From the NCBI GenBank assembly GCA_009840635.1, contig VXNL01000014.1:22248-86247 (forward strand): a DNA stretch of 64,000 bases. The letters are read 5' to 3'. Under the pieces are notes generated by a model. It ran no database searches. It was not told the origin of the DNA and worked only from the letters and a program-made list of their open reading frames with translations. The position numbers and the translations under genes were made by a program. Positions within the stretch are counted from its first letter, which is position 1; each line of letters opens with the position of its first letter. Of the stretch, positions 34,688 to 43,773 are shown piece after piece. This DNA comes from Acidobacteriota bacterium (GTDB lineage Bacteria; Acidobacteriota; Vicinamibacteria; Marinacidobacterales; Marinacidobacteraceae).

Positions 34688-36961
34688 GTGAAGTCCGAAC
34701 CGATGAAGGACGATCCGAAGCCGAACCCGGGCGAAGCGACGTCCGGACACGGCTTCGGCACCGCCCCCGTCTTCCTCGCCTCGATCAGCACCATCCTCGG
34801 GGCGATCCTCTTCCTCCGCTTCGGCTACGCGGTCGGGCATGTCGGCCTGCCGGGCACCCTGCTGATCATCGGAGTGGCCCACCTGGTCACCATCCCGACT
34901 GTCCTGGCGGTGTCCGAGATCGCGACGAACCGCCGGGTCGCCGGCGGCGGCGCCTACTACATCATCAGCCGCTCCTTCGGCACCCGCATCGGCGGAGTGA
35001 TCGGCATCGCCCTCTACCTGTCGCAGGCGATCTCGGTCGCGTTCTACCTCGTCGCGTTCGCGGAGGCGTTCCGCCCGGTGTACGGATGGATCGAATCCGG
35101 CTGGTCCATCGCGGTGGACCCGCGGTTCGTGAGCCTCCCCGCCACCCTGGCGCTGGTGGCGCTGGTCCTGACAAGGGGCGCGGATCTCGGAGTCCGGGTG
35201 CTCTGGGTGGTCTGCCTGATTCTGGGCGGCTCCATCACCGCCTTCCTGCTGGGCTCGCCCGCCGGGAGCATGGAACTGGAGACTGTCCGGCCGACCGCGA
35301 ACCCGGACAGTTTCGCCGTGGTGTTCGCGATCATCTTCCCCGCCTTCACCGGGATGATCGCCGGCCTCGGGCTGTCGGGCGACCTGAAGGACCCGCACCG
35401 GAGCATCCCGCTCGGAACGATCGCCGCGACCCTCGTCGGGATGGCGATCTACGTCGTGGTCGCGTTCAAGCTGGCGGGAAACGCGACTCCCGAAGCCCTG
35501 CGGGAGGACCCGTTCATCATGGCGCGGATCGCGGTCTGGGGACCGGCGGTCTACATCGGGCTCGCCGCGGCGACACTGTCCTCGGCGCTCGGCTCGATCC
35601 TGGTCGCCCCCCGGACCCTCCAGGCGCTCGGCCAGGACCGGGTCCTGCCGGTCCCGGTGCTGAACCGGTTGCTGGCGCGGGGATCCGGGGAGGCGGGCGA
35701 ACCGCGCTGGGCGGCCGCGGTGTCGGGCGCCATCGCGGTCTTCTTCGTGGTGATCGGCGATGTGGACTTCATCGCCCAGATCCTGACGATGTTCTTCCTG
35801 GTGACCTACGGCGCGCTCTGCACCGTGTCCTTCCTGGAGTACTTCGCCGGGAATCCGTCCTATCGCCCGACCTTCCGCACCCGCTGGTACCTGTCGCTCG
35901 TCGGCGCGCTCATGTGCGCGGTCCTCATGCTGCGGATGAACGCCTTCTACGCCATCGTCGCGTTCTCGGTGATGTGGCTCATCTACATCGGCCTCAGCCG
36001 CTCGCGGCGGGGGGAGCGGGACTTCGCGGCGATCTTCCAGGGAACCATCTTCCAGTTGACCAGGCGGCTCCGGATCACGCTGCAGAAGAACCTGGTGGAA
36101 CGGTCCGCCGGAGGCTGGCGGCCGTCCGTGGTCGCGGTCACCCGCCACGGGGAGCGGCTGGGGCACTTCGACCTCCTGCGCTGGATCAGTCACCGTCACG
36201 GCTTCGGCCACTTCATCCAGTACGTCGAGGGCGAGTACTCCATGGCCACCGCCCGGCAGGCGCACACGGAGGTGCGCACGCTGATCGGCCGGACGGAGGC
36301 GAGCGGCGCCGGGGTCTATGTGGATTCCCTGGTCAGCCCGTCGTTCCGGCTCGCGCTCACGCAGTCGCTCCAGATGCCCGGGATCTCCGGGCTGCCGAAC
36401 AACTGCCTGCTACTGGAGTTCGACAAACTGCGCCGCGAGGAAATCGCGGAGAGCGTCGAGGGGGCCCGGGTCGCGGCGGACACCGGGTTCAATGCCCTCA
36501 TCCTCCGCTCCACCAGCCACCGCTTCGGCTACCGCTCGTCCATCCACCTCTGGTTGACCGAGGACAACTTCGACAATGCGCCGCTGATGTTGCTGCTCGC
36601 CTACATCATTGTCGGACATCCGGAATGGAAGCGCGCCGAGATCCGGCTCTTCGAGTGCTGTGATCTCGGCTCCGGCGAGCATCGGAACCACGACCTCGCC
36701 GGACTCCTGTCGCAGGAACGGCTGCCCATCTCGGAGCAGAACCGGATGACGATCGGCTACCAGAGCGACGAGGAACTCGAGAACGAAGTCTCGCGGAGGT
36801 CCTCGCGAGCCGACCTGGTGATCGCCGGAATCCCCGCGGCGACGCTCCGGGGCACGGCGGCGGAACGCGCGCTGACCCGCTACCGGTCCACGAACGAGGT
36901 GCTCTTCGTCAGCGGCGTGGAGCGCATATCGCTCCGGGACGGCGGCGCCAGCGGGCGGTAG
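34688..36961 (+). CDS. SLC12-like cation-chloride cotransporter-family permease
   Basis: This 757-residue protein has an APC-fold membrane domain of about 12 helices (residues 22-445) and a soluble C-terminal domain of about 300 residues. FPAFTGMIAGLGLSGDLKDP near residue 215 matches the SLC12 (NKCC/KCC) hallmark, and GTAPVFLASISTILGAILFLR opens the fold like SLC12 helix 1. The transported species could be ions or amino acids. The start may be the GTG at 34688 or the ATG at 34703. It stands alone after the amino-acid carrier operon. Confidence 0.85.
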   Translation: MKSEPMKDDPKPNPGEATSGHGFGTAPVFLASISTILGAILFLRFGYAVGHVGLPGTLLIIGVAHLVTIPTVLAVSEIATNRRVAGGGAYYIISRSFGTRIGGVIGIALYLSQAISVAFYLVAFAEAFRPVYGWIESGWSIAVDPRFVSLPATLALVALVLTRGADLGVRVLWVVCLILGGSITAFLLGSPAGSMELETVRPTANPDSFAVVFAIIFPAFTGMIAGLGLSGDLKDPHRSIPLGTIAATLVGMAIYVVVAFKLAGNATPEALREDPFIMARIAVWGPAVYIGLAAATLSSALGSILVAPRTLQALGQDRVLPVPVLNRLLARGSGEAGEPRWAAAVSGAIAVFFVVIGDVDFIAQILTMFFLVTYGALCTVSFLEYFAGNPSYRPTFRTRWYLSLVGALMCAVLMLRMNAFYAIVAFSVMWLIYIGLSRSRRGERDFAAIFQGTIFQLTRRLRITLQKNLVERSAGGWRPSVVAVTRHGERLGHFDLLRWISHRHGFGHFIQYVEGEYSMATARQAHTEVRTLIGRTEASGAGVYVDSLVSPSFRLALTQSLQMPGISGLPNNCLLLEFDKLRREEIAESVEGARVAADTGFNALILRSTSHRFGYRSSIHLWLTEDNFDNAPLMLLLAYIIVGHPEWKRAEIRLFECCDLGSGEHRNHDLAGLLSQERLPISEQNRMTIGYQSDEELENEVSRRSSRADLVIAGIPAATLRGTAAERALTRYRSTNEVLFVSGVERISLRDGGASGR

Positions 36962-36965
36962 GTAC

Positions 36966-37020
36966 GGGCGTTTCGCCCCCTTTTGGGGGCGATGCCGGCC
37001 GGAGGCCGGCGCTCCGAGGC
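36966..37020 (+). repeat. Double-hairpin dispersed element, copy 8
   Basis: GGGCGTTT, then hairpin 1 CGCCCCC-TTTT-GGGGGCG, hairpin 2 GCCGGCC-GGA-GGCCGGC and the tail GCTCCGAGGC. It fills the gap between convergent genes, where a bidirectional terminator would be expected. It is the same subtype as the copy at 18249. Confidence 0.85.
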
Positions 37021-37025
37021 GCTCC

Positions 37026-37424
37026 TTACTTCCAGAGCGACAGCAGGATCGCCTGACCGAGCAGCGCCGTGAAGTTGTAGGCGACGTTCAGCACCGCGAG
37101 CCCGGACTTCCGCTTCTCGAACGCCACCGACTGGTGCGTCACCGGGATCACGAAGGCGATGGTCGCCACCAGCGCGGCGTGGAGGCCGTGGAGCGGACCG
37201 CTGAACCCGTCGAGCAGCACCGCGAGTCCGAAGGCCGAGGCGATGGCGAGCAGGAAGGAGCCCCCGTAGGTCTTCAGGGGATTGAAACCCTTGGCGATCT
37301 CTTCCTCGGTGGTCTCCATGAGCGCCAGCCAGCGTTTCCCGAAGAGGGGCCCGTACCAGAGAGCGCCCACGAACAGGGGGACGATGGCGGCAACGAGAAT
37401 GGCAAGGTAGTTGAGGTCCGGCAT
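37026..37424 (-). CDS. DUF1761 membrane protein
   Basis: This 132-residue protein has four transmembrane helices and fits DUF1761: an opening LNYLAILVAAIVPLFVGALWYGPLFGKRW and a later AFVIPVTHQSVAFEKR. Function is unknown. It is the last gene of the long minus-strand run that begins with nuoA, 17 bases after the VKOR-DsbA fusion gene. Confidence 0.78.
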   Translation of the reverse strand: MPDLNYLAILVAAIVPLFVGALWYGPLFGKRWLALMETTEEEIAKGFNPLKTYGGSFLLAIASAFGLAVLLDGFSGPLHGLHAALVATIAFVIPVTHQSVAFEKRKSGLAVLNVAYNFTALLGQAILLSLWK

Positions 37425-37441
37425 GTTGGTGGTTTCCTTCG

Positions 37442-38728
37442 CTATTCGCGATCAGAATCGGGGCCCGAAACGCTGATCCCGGCCTTCTCGAGCTCCCAGA
37501 GGACCGCGTCGGCGAACTCGTCGAGCGTCGGCACCCTCCGCCCGTTGATGAAGATCGTCGGAGTGCCGGTGACGCCGAGCCCCACCGCCTCGGCGATGTC
37601 CGCCTGAAGCGCCGCTTCGGCCTGGGGCTCGGCCAGGCAGGCCCGGAAAGCCGCTTCGTCGAGGCCGGCGTCCACCGCGATGCGGACCACGTCGTCCCCG
37701 TCAGGGCCACTCGGAGGCGCCAGGTAGACCGCGTCGTGATAGTCCCAGAAATTGCCCAGGAGATTCGCGCAGACTCCGCCGCGCGCCACCTCGCAGGCCC
37801 CCGGATGCATCACCCGCGGGAGGTGGGCGGCGCAGGTCGAGTCGAGCGGATAGCTCCGGTAGTAGAGGGCGACGTGGGGGCCAGTCGGGCCCTCGACGTA
37901 CTGATCGAAGGCGAGCGCGAACCGCCGGCAGGACGGACACAGGAAGTCCGAGAAAGTGACGATCTTCACTGGCGCGTCGGGGTCGCCCTTCACCGGCAGC
38001 CCCTCGAGCGACACCTCCTGCACCCGCTGCTGCCGGAAGGTCGGATTCCTCCACTGCGGCAGGAGCCCGGCGCCCCGGAGCGGCAACGCGGCGGGCAGAC
38101 CCTCCGGCGCCGCCGAACGAACGCCGAGGATCGACAGGTCCACCGAGTCCTCGGCGCGGTCGCCCAGACCGCTGTTGATCACCAGCACCGCCGCCGCCAC
38201 GAGACCGGCGGCGAGCCAGAACGCCCGCACCGCAAGCCGTTCGACGGCAAAGTCAGGACCGTGCCTCATGGAAATCACCCTCCGCGCCGGCAACAGAAAG
38301 AGCAGCGCCGCGCCGTTCGCACCGTACGTCCAGATGCAGAGCGAACAGAAGCTCCCGATGGCGAACGCCTGGACGCCGAACAGGAACAGATCGACCACGA
38401 GCGCCACGGCGACGAGGCCAAGCGCCAGGCGGCCCGGCCGGCTCGACAACCGCGCCCCACCGAGCAGGGCCAGCGCCAGGAGGAACCCCAGCGATACGAA
38501 GAACGCGAGCCCGATCGCCGCCAGCGGAACCCCCGCTACCGTGGACCACGCGCTTGCCGCCACTTCCTCACAGCCGGAGTTCGTCGGATCGCAGGCCGCC
38601 GCCGCCAGTGCGCCCGCGTCGAGCCCGTGATGGCGCAGCAGCAGCACTCCGGAAACGGCCGCTCCGAACCCGGCGGCCAGAAAGGCCAGTCCGAGACGAA
38701 CGGAGTCGGTGACCGGACGCCGGGACAT
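37442..38728 (-). CDS. VKOR-DsbA fusion (disulfide-bond forming system in one protein)
   Basis: This 428-residue protein has an N-terminal vitamin K epoxide reductase domain of about four or five helices. It shows the paired cysteines C46/C53 and the active CSLC (128-131). A spacer helix (about 165-186) follows, then a periplasmic DsbA-like thioredoxin domain with CPSC (264-267) and the cis-proline segment GVTGTPTIFING. VKOR reoxidises the thioredoxin-like domain using quinone, so the fusion is a self-contained DsbA/DsbB substitute. Extra cysteines in the thioredoxin insert (STCAAHL, GACEVA, GVCANL) are unusual. Confidence 0.87.
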   Translation of the reverse strand: MSRRPVTDSVRLGLAFLAAGFGAAVSGVLLLRHHGLDAGALAAAACDPTNSGCEEVAASAWSTVAGVPLAAIGLAFFVSLGFLLALALLGGARLSSRPGRLALGLVAVALVVDLFLFGVQAFAIGSFCSLCIWTYGANGAALLFLLPARRVISMRHGPDFAVERLAVRAFWLAAGLVAAAVLVINSGLGDRAEDSVDLSILGVRSAAPEGLPAALPLRGAGLLPQWRNPTFRQQRVQEVSLEGLPVKGDPDAPVKIVTFSDFLCPSCRRFALAFDQYVEGPTGPHVALYYRSYPLDSTCAAHLPRVMHPGACEVARGGVCANLLGNFWDYHDAVYLAPPSGPDGDDVVRIAVDAGLDEAAFRACLAEPQAEAALQADIAEAVGLGVTGTPTIFINGRRVPTLDEFADAVLWELEKAGISVSGPDSDRE

Positions 38729-38752
38729 GGGGGCCGGGAGTCTACCCGCCTG

Positions 38753-39415
38753 TCAGACCGCTTCGCGCCCGTAGTTCCTGGCGTAGGCGGGCGGCTCGAT
38801 GCCCTCCCGGAGGTCGGGTGCCGGCTCCGGCGGCCCGAACGTCGTGTTCACGGGGACCAGGCCGGCCCAATAGGGAAGCGCGAGGTCCTCGTCGTCATCG
38901 GCGGGAGGCCCGGTCCGCAGTTTGGCGGTGGCCTCCTCGATGGGGATCTGTGCGACGAGGGTCGCCTTGAGTTCGAGATCGTTCGTCGGGCGGGCATCCC
39001 CGTGGCGTCCGGGTACCAGCCGGCTCAGCAGCACGTCGAGCGCGCGCCGCTTCTCGTCCTCCTCCGACACCGCCGCGGTGCGCCCCAGCAGGACCACCGA
39101 GCGGTAGTTCATGGAGTGGTGGAAGTAGGACCGGGCAAGGACGAGCGCATCCAGCAGCGTCACGGTGACGGCGGCCTCGGTGCCGGCGGCCAAAAGGCGC
39201 ATGAGCCGGCTCGCCGACGATCCGTGGAGCAGCAGGCGGCTCCCGTCGCGCGCGTAACCCATCGGAATCACGAAGGGTGAACCCTCGTGGACGAACCCGA
39301 CGTGGGCCACGATCCCCTCGTCGAGAACCTGGTTGATCACCGTCCGGTCGTACGAGCCCCGTTGCGGCAGCCGCCGGACCCGGCTGCGGGGCGTGCTCTG
39401 GATCTGGGAACTCAT
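38753..39415 (-). CDS. Pyridoxamine 5'-phosphate oxidase-like flavin-binding protein (NimA-like)
   Basis: This 220-residue protein of the split-barrel FMN-binding fold has an early family pattern RGSYDRTVINQVLDEGIVAHVGF followed by PFVIPMGYARDG and LLLHGSSASRLM. That resembles the NimA / PNPOx-like group rather than true PdxH. Its substrate and cofactor (FMN or F420) cannot be decided. It sits between the S2P protease and VKOR-DsbA genes with short gaps, so co-transcription is likely. Confidence 0.8.
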   Translation of the reverse strand: MSSQIQSTPRSRVRRLPQRGSYDRTVINQVLDEGIVAHVGFVHEGSPFVIPMGYARDGSRLLLHGSSASRLMRLLAAGTEAAVTVTLLDALVLARSYFHHSMNYRSVVLLGRTAAVSEEDEKRRALDVLLSRLVPGRHGDARPTNDLELKATLVAQIPIEEATAKLRTGPPADDDEDLALPYWAGLVPVNTTFGPPEPAPDLREGIEPPAYARNYGREAV

Positions 39416-39425
39416 CGTTTCCTTT

Positions 39426-40556
39426 TCAGACGTCGCTGCGCAGCGAAAGTCGGCTCCGCAGCGTATCCATGGTGACGACGCCGACGAACCGGCCGGCGTC
39501 GAGAACTGCCAGCGAACGCCGGCCCCCCGTCAGGAGATTCACCGCCCGGATGGCGGCATCCCCGGGGGCCAGCGTGGCGGCCAGAATGTCGGTCCGCATG
39601 AGGTCCCCGGCGGTGAGCCGCTCCAGTTCGTCGGACGATCTCCGCCGCAGGTCTTCGAGGCGGACCGCGCCCACGAGATCCGCCTCATCGAGGACCGGGA
39701 TCTCGGAATGGGGCGTTTCGAGCGCCAGGAGTTCCATCGCGGACGCCTGTCTCGGGACCGAGAGGATCCGGTAGTCCAGCAGATGGGCCGCCGTGACCCC
39801 TTCGAGCGCCTGCGCCAGCCAGACCTGGCGGGTCACCTCGCGTGAGGTCCGCCGCAGGTTGAGTCCGATCAGGACGAACCAGGCGCCGAGCACGAGGCGG
39901 ACCGCGCCGCCCGCCGCGCCGCTGCCGCCGAAGAGCGCCAGGATGCCGAAGGCGACCATTAGGAGTCCGAACGCGCCGCCGGTCGCGGCGACGGCCCGGG
40001 TGGCGGCCAGCGGCCGGTCCCAGACCGCCCAGAGGACGGCCCGCAGAATCCGGCCCCCGTCCAGCGGCACCGCCGGAATCAGGTTGAACGCCAGGAGCAG
40101 ACCGTTGATCAGGGCGAGGTTGTTCGTCACCGCGCGGATCGGTTCCGGCGCCGCGGTGAGCAACTGGCCGGCGGCGAGGAACAACACGAACAGGACCAGG
40201 GTCATGAACGGACCCGCGAGCGCGATCCGCAGTTCGGTCGCCGCGCCGCGCGGATGTCCCTCCAGTTCGGTGGCCCCGCCGAACACCCTGAGTGTGATCC
40301 CGGAGACCTTGAGCCCCGAACGGGCGGCGGCGGCCGCGTGCGCCAGCTCGTGGACCAGGACGGACGCGAGGAGCAGCACGCTGGTCACCACTCCCAGCGC
40401 GGCGGCCCCGGCTGCCGAGACGCCCGGAAGGCCCCGGAAATAGAGCACGGCAAAGAGCGCCGATACCACGCTGACGGTCAGCACCCACGAGTAGTGGATC
40501 CGTATCGGGAAGGGCAGCCAGAGCTGGCGGATCCCCCGCCGCGGCGCGCCGGTCAC
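39426..40556 (-). CDS. Site-2 protease family (M50) with CBS domains
   Basis: This 376-residue intramembrane metalloprotease has the zinc motif HELAH (69-73) and the third ligand Asp166 in NLIPAVPLDGGR, with about six transmembrane helices in residues 20-235. Two CBS domains fill residues 245-376 (SEIPVLDEADLVGAV, RSLAVLDAGRFVGVV), as in adenine-nucleotide-sensing S2P relatives. The family cleaves membrane-spanning regulators. Its ATG overlaps the stop of the upstream lipoprotein gene (ATGA), so the two are co-translated. Confidence 0.88.
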   Translation of the reverse strand: MTGAPRRGIRQLWLPFPIRIHYSWVLTVSVVSALFAVLYFRGLPGVSAAGAAALGVVTSVLLLASVLVHELAHAAAAARSGLKVSGITLRVFGGATELEGHPRGAATELRIALAGPFMTLVLFVLFLAAGQLLTAAPEPIRAVTNNLALINGLLLAFNLIPAVPLDGGRILRAVLWAVWDRPLAATRAVAATGGAFGLLMVAFGILALFGGSGAAGGAVRLVLGAWFVLIGLNLRRTSREVTRQVWLAQALEGVTAAHLLDYRILSVPRQASAMELLALETPHSEIPVLDEADLVGAVRLEDLRRRSSDELERLTAGDLMRTDILAATLAPGDAAIRAVNLLTGGRRSLAVLDAGRFVGVVTMDTLRSRLSLRSDV

Positions 40557-41875
40557 CGCTGGCGTCCTCCGGAATCAGCGGCCGCTGCCGCGGGGTTGCG
40601 CGACAGGATCAGGACGCGCTCTCCCGGCCCGAGCGGCTCCTCGAGCCAGCCTCGATTGAGAAACTCGACCGCGGGGAGCCCGGCGTCGATCCTTCCCGCG
40701 GCCGCGAGGCGGCCAAGCGCCTCCCGGACCGATCCGCTCTCGCCGGCAGCCACGGCGGTGATCCGCAGCGGCCCCGGCACCGGGGTGTCCCACAGCCGGT
40801 CGGCGCTGCCGAGCACTTCCAGGAACCAGGCCTCGCAGGCGTCGAAGCGCCAGCGCCCGCAATCGAGACTCACTTCCACGAGGGACTCCCCCGCCGGGAC
40901 CACCGCCATCAGGCCCGGAGTCTGCCGCGAGGCCTCGCCCGGATCCCCTTCCCGCGCCGGATGCAGACGACCGCGGACTCCGGTGAAGCCGCGGACCCGG
41001 AACGCCTCGGGGAACGTCAGCTCCGCGGCCTCACGCGCCGCAGCCTCGCGGAGACGCGCCCCCAGGTCGGCGAGTTCGGCCCGGTGCGCCGTCACCCCGT
41101 TCCCGCCCACGGGGCCGGGACCTGCCGCCGGGGTTTCCCGCACGGTCAGTCCGACCGACTCCGTGTTCCGGGTAGCGCGGAAGACGCCGCGCTCCGCGGG
41201 TTCGAACGCGCTCCGGTCCGGCAGCGAGAGCCGGAAGTCAGCCCGCGGCAACAGGAGCACCTGCCCGTCCGCGACCCCGTACTCGGCCGGCTCCCCGAAG
41301 AGCAGGCCGTCGAGCAGATCGACCCAGCGGTCCCGGCTCGGGGCGCCGTCCGCGGGACTGCCTGCTGCGGGTTCCGCCGGCAACACCAGGGAGAGGGGCT
41401 GCTCGACCAGCTCCCCCGCGGTCTCCGGCCGGAAGGCCCCGCTCGCAAACGTGGTCGCGGCGGACCGGAACAGTAGGGCGAGCGCCGGTTCGCCCGGCAG
41501 GGCGGCGAGCGCTCCCCGGGAAACGAAGACCGTCCGGTCAGCGAAGAGGAAGGCCTCCGGCTCCGGATCGTCCAAGACGGCGAACCGCCAGCCTTCCCGC
41601 AGGGGCGCCGCTTCTCCCTCGCGGCCCGAGAGCAGCGGAGTACCGGCGAGCGCCTCGCGTCCGATTGCGGTGATCCGCGCCGTGAGGTCCGGGTCCTCAA
41701 CCAGCGGCCGCTGATCCTCGAAGCTGCCCCGGGCGCGCTCGGCGGCGTGAATGGCCGCCGCGTCCGGGGGTATCGCGCGGGGGCCCGAGGTGGTCGCGCA
41801 ACCCGCGGCAGCGAGGCTGAAGAGCAGAGGGAGAACCGACGCGGCGTGTGGCCCCGAGGCTGGCTTTCGGGTCAC
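40553..41875 (-). CDS. M48 peptidase-like lipoprotein lacking the zinc motif
   Basis: This 440-residue lipoprotein has lipobox A-A-G-C near residue 25. FAVLDDPEPEAFLFADRTVFVSRGALAAL and what follows parallel secreted M48 metalloproteases (vDdPepNAFalPgGyifvtrGLL). Where M48 has HExxH there is FRSAATTFASG with no His-Glu pair. A C-terminal segment (VREALGRLAAAGR to PGERVLIL) resembles the tail of M48 lipoproteins. It appears to be a pseudo-protease. The GTG at 41875 was chosen for the signal peptide; the longer frame runs into the ferredoxin gene. It is coupled to the S2P gene. Confidence 0.62.
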   Translation of the reverse strand: MTRKPASGPHAASVLPLLFSLAAAGCATTSGPRAIPPDAAAIHAAERARGSFEDQRPLVEDPDLTARITAIGREALAGTPLLSGREGEAAPLREGWRFAVLDDPEPEAFLFADRTVFVSRGALAALPGEPALALLFRSAATTFASGAFRPETAGELVEQPLSLVLPAEPAAGSPADGAPSRDRWVDLLDGLLFGEPAEYGVADGQVLLLPRADFRLSLPDRSAFEPAERGVFRATRNTESVGLTVRETPAAGPGPVGGNGVTAHRAELADLGARLREAAAREAAELTFPEAFRVRGFTGVRGRLHPAREGDPGEASRQTPGLMAVVPAGESLVEVSLDCGRWRFDACEAWFLEVLGSADRLWDTPVPGPLRITAVAAGESGSVREALGRLAAAGRIDAGLPAVEFLNRGWLEEPLGPGERVLILSRNPAAAAADSGGRQR

Positions 41876-41949
41876 GCGAGGTCGGGAACGCGAACGGTTC
41901 AGGCGCGCGGGACACGAATCCCGCGCGGCGGCGGTGACCGGAACGCCGG

Positions 41950-42207
41950 TCAGGCGTAGTAGTTGGTGTTGATGTCCCGGTACTCGGCCCACTCGTCGGG
42001 AAGCTCTTCGTCCGGGAAGATGGCGGTGACCGGACAGGCCGGCTCGCAGGCGCCGCAGTCAATGCAGGTGTCGGGATCGATGTAGAGCTGGGTGGCTTCC
42101 TCGAACCCGTCCTCGTCGCTCGTGGGGTGGATGCAATCGACCGGACAAACGTCCACGCACGCAGTATCTTTGGTCCCAATGCAGGGTTCAGCGATCCAGT
42201 AAGACAT
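41950..42207 (-). CDS. 7Fe ferredoxin
   Basis: This 85-residue ferredoxin has C9-x7-C17-x3-C21-x3-C25 and C48-x2-C51-x2-C54-x3-C58. That is the spacing of a [3Fe-4S] plus [4Fe-4S] ferredoxin. It is a soluble low-potential electron carrier. It lies 60 bases after nuoN on the same strand, which invites the idea that it feeds the complex I encoded here, whose NADH-oxidising genes are absent from the cluster. Confidence 0.92.
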   Translation of the reverse strand: MSYWIAEPCIGTKDTACVDVCPVDCIHPTSDEDGFEEATQLYIDPDTCIDCGACEPACPVTAIFPDEELPDEWAEYRDINTNYYA

Positions 42208-42267
42208 CGTGGGAAGCTGCCTCCTCAGAAAGGCGCGGGAAGAGTGGTCAAGCGGCTGGCTCCGGGA

Positions 42268-43761
42268 TCAGCCAAGGTCGAGAAGCGTCTGCGAGTACTC
42301 GGTGACCCGGTCCAGCGAACCCCAGAATAGTAGTCCAAGAACGTTCGGCACTACCAGAAGGACGAGCAGCCCGAGGTCCAGCCGACTGAACGCGAGGGCC
42401 GGGGTGGGGCCGGTCTCCTGGTCGATCACCATCACGCGCAGGATCTTGACGTAGTAGAACGCGGCCACCGCGGCGTTCAGCACGCCGATGACGGCGAGCC
42501 AGCCGAGCCCGGCGTTGATGACCGCCGCGAAGACGTACCACTTAGCCAGAAAACCCGCGAAGGGCGGGATTCCCATCAGCGAGAAGAGGAAGATCCCCAT
42601 GGCGACGGTGAGCAGCGGGGAGCGCTTCCAGAACCCCGCGTAGCTGTCGATCTCGAAGCTCCCCGTGACCCGGTGGGCCAGGATCACCACCGCGAAGGCT
42701 CCCAGGTTCATGAACAGGTAGATGGCCAGGTAGGCGGCGATGGCCTGCACGCCGTCCACCGAGAGCACGCACGCCGCCATCAGCATGGTGCCGGCATGGG
42801 CGATCGACGAATAGGCGAGCAGCCGCTTCACGTTCGTCTGGAGGAGCGCCGCCACGTTCCCGAGGGTCATGGTGATGACCGCCAGCATCATCAACAGCAT
42901 CTGCCAGTCGGCGCCGCCCACCGGAACGATGGCTCCCCCGCCGGCCGGTTCCGCCAGCCCCAGGTAGAAGAAGCGGATCAGGATCGCGAACCCGGCGGCC
43001 TTCGGGCCGACAGACAGGAACGCGGTGACCGGAGTGGGGGCCCCGGTGTACACGTCGGGGCACCAGAAGTGGAACGGCGCGGCGGCGATCTTGAAGCCGA
43101 TCCCGGCAGCGATCAGGATCAGCACGAACAGCAGGCCCGGACCGAACGCGCCTTCGGCGAGCGCGGCGCGCACCCCGTAGAGATCGAGGGTGCCGGTCAT
43201 CCCGTAGAGGAGCGAGAGCCCGAAGAGCATGGCGCCCGTCGAGACCGCCCCGAAGAGGATGTACTTGAGCGACGCCTCGTTCGAGAGCCGGTCCGAACTC
43301 AGGTAGCCCACCATGATGTAGGAGGCCACCGAGACCGTCTCGAGCGAGAGGTAGATCATCACCAGGTTGACCGAGCCGGCCATCCACATGAGGGCCGCGG
43401 TAACGGTGAGCAGCAGCGCGAGCATCTCGCCCAGCCGGACTCCCTCGAGCTCCTTCGACCGCATGCTCAGGAGCAGCACCACGATGGAGGTGAGGCAGAA
43501 GATCGGCCGGAACACCCCGAGCAGGCCATCGTCCGCCAGCATCGAGGCGAAGAGCGACTGGGCCTCCACCGCTCCGAGCGCCTGCCACGAGGTCACGAGC
43601 GCCCCGAACAGACCAACCAGCGTGATCCCGTTCAGGAGGTCGGTGTTGTTCTTGAGCGGCCGCCGCTGGGTGAGCAGGTCCGCGACGATCACGACGGCGA
43701 GGGCCCCCATCAGGATCAGCTCGGGGAGGAACCGGGAGAGGCTCTGGACGGCGTCTGACAT
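42268..43761 (-). CDS. nuoN: NADH-quinone oxidoreductase subunit N
   Basis: This 497-residue antiporter-like pump subunit of complex I has about 14 helices. Family features are YLSLETVSVASYIMVGY, the helix with KIAAAPFHFWCPDVYTGAPTPVTAF and NVKRLLAYSSIAHAG. It should carry one proton channel. It lies only 12 bases after nuoK; the usual nuoL and nuoM between them are not present. It is the last nuo gene in the cluster. Confidence 0.95.
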   Translation of the reverse strand: MSDAVQSLSRFLPELILMGALAVVIVADLLTQRRPLKNNTDLLNGITLVGLFGALVTSWQALGAVEAQSLFASMLADDGLLGVFRPIFCLTSIVVLLLSMRSKELEGVRLGEMLALLLTVTAALMWMAGSVNLVMIYLSLETVSVASYIMVGYLSSDRLSNEASLKYILFGAVSTGAMLFGLSLLYGMTGTLDLYGVRAALAEGAFGPGLLFVLILIAAGIGFKIAAAPFHFWCPDVYTGAPTPVTAFLSVGPKAAGFAILIRFFYLGLAEPAGGGAIVPVGGADWQMLLMMLAVITMTLGNVAALLQTNVKRLLAYSSIAHAGTMLMAACVLSVDGVQAIAAYLAIYLFMNLGAFAVVILAHRVTGSFEIDSYAGFWKRSPLLTVAMGIFLFSLMGIPPFAGFLAKWYVFAAVINAGLGWLAVIGVLNAAVAAFYYVKILRVMVIDQETGPTPALAFSRLDLGLLVLLVVPNVLGLLFWGSLDRVTEYSQTLLDLG

Positions 43762-43773
43762 GACCTGCCCTGG

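Noticed and set aside
36966..37020. Double-hairpin copy as a dedicated bidirectional terminator
   Set aside because: The position fits, but the same element occurs upstream of genes and inside a gene, and most copies have no T-run.
42208..42267. D-arm-like sequence between nuoN and the ferredoxin gene
   Set aside because: Only about 15 bases resemble a tRNA, and the remaining stems are absent.
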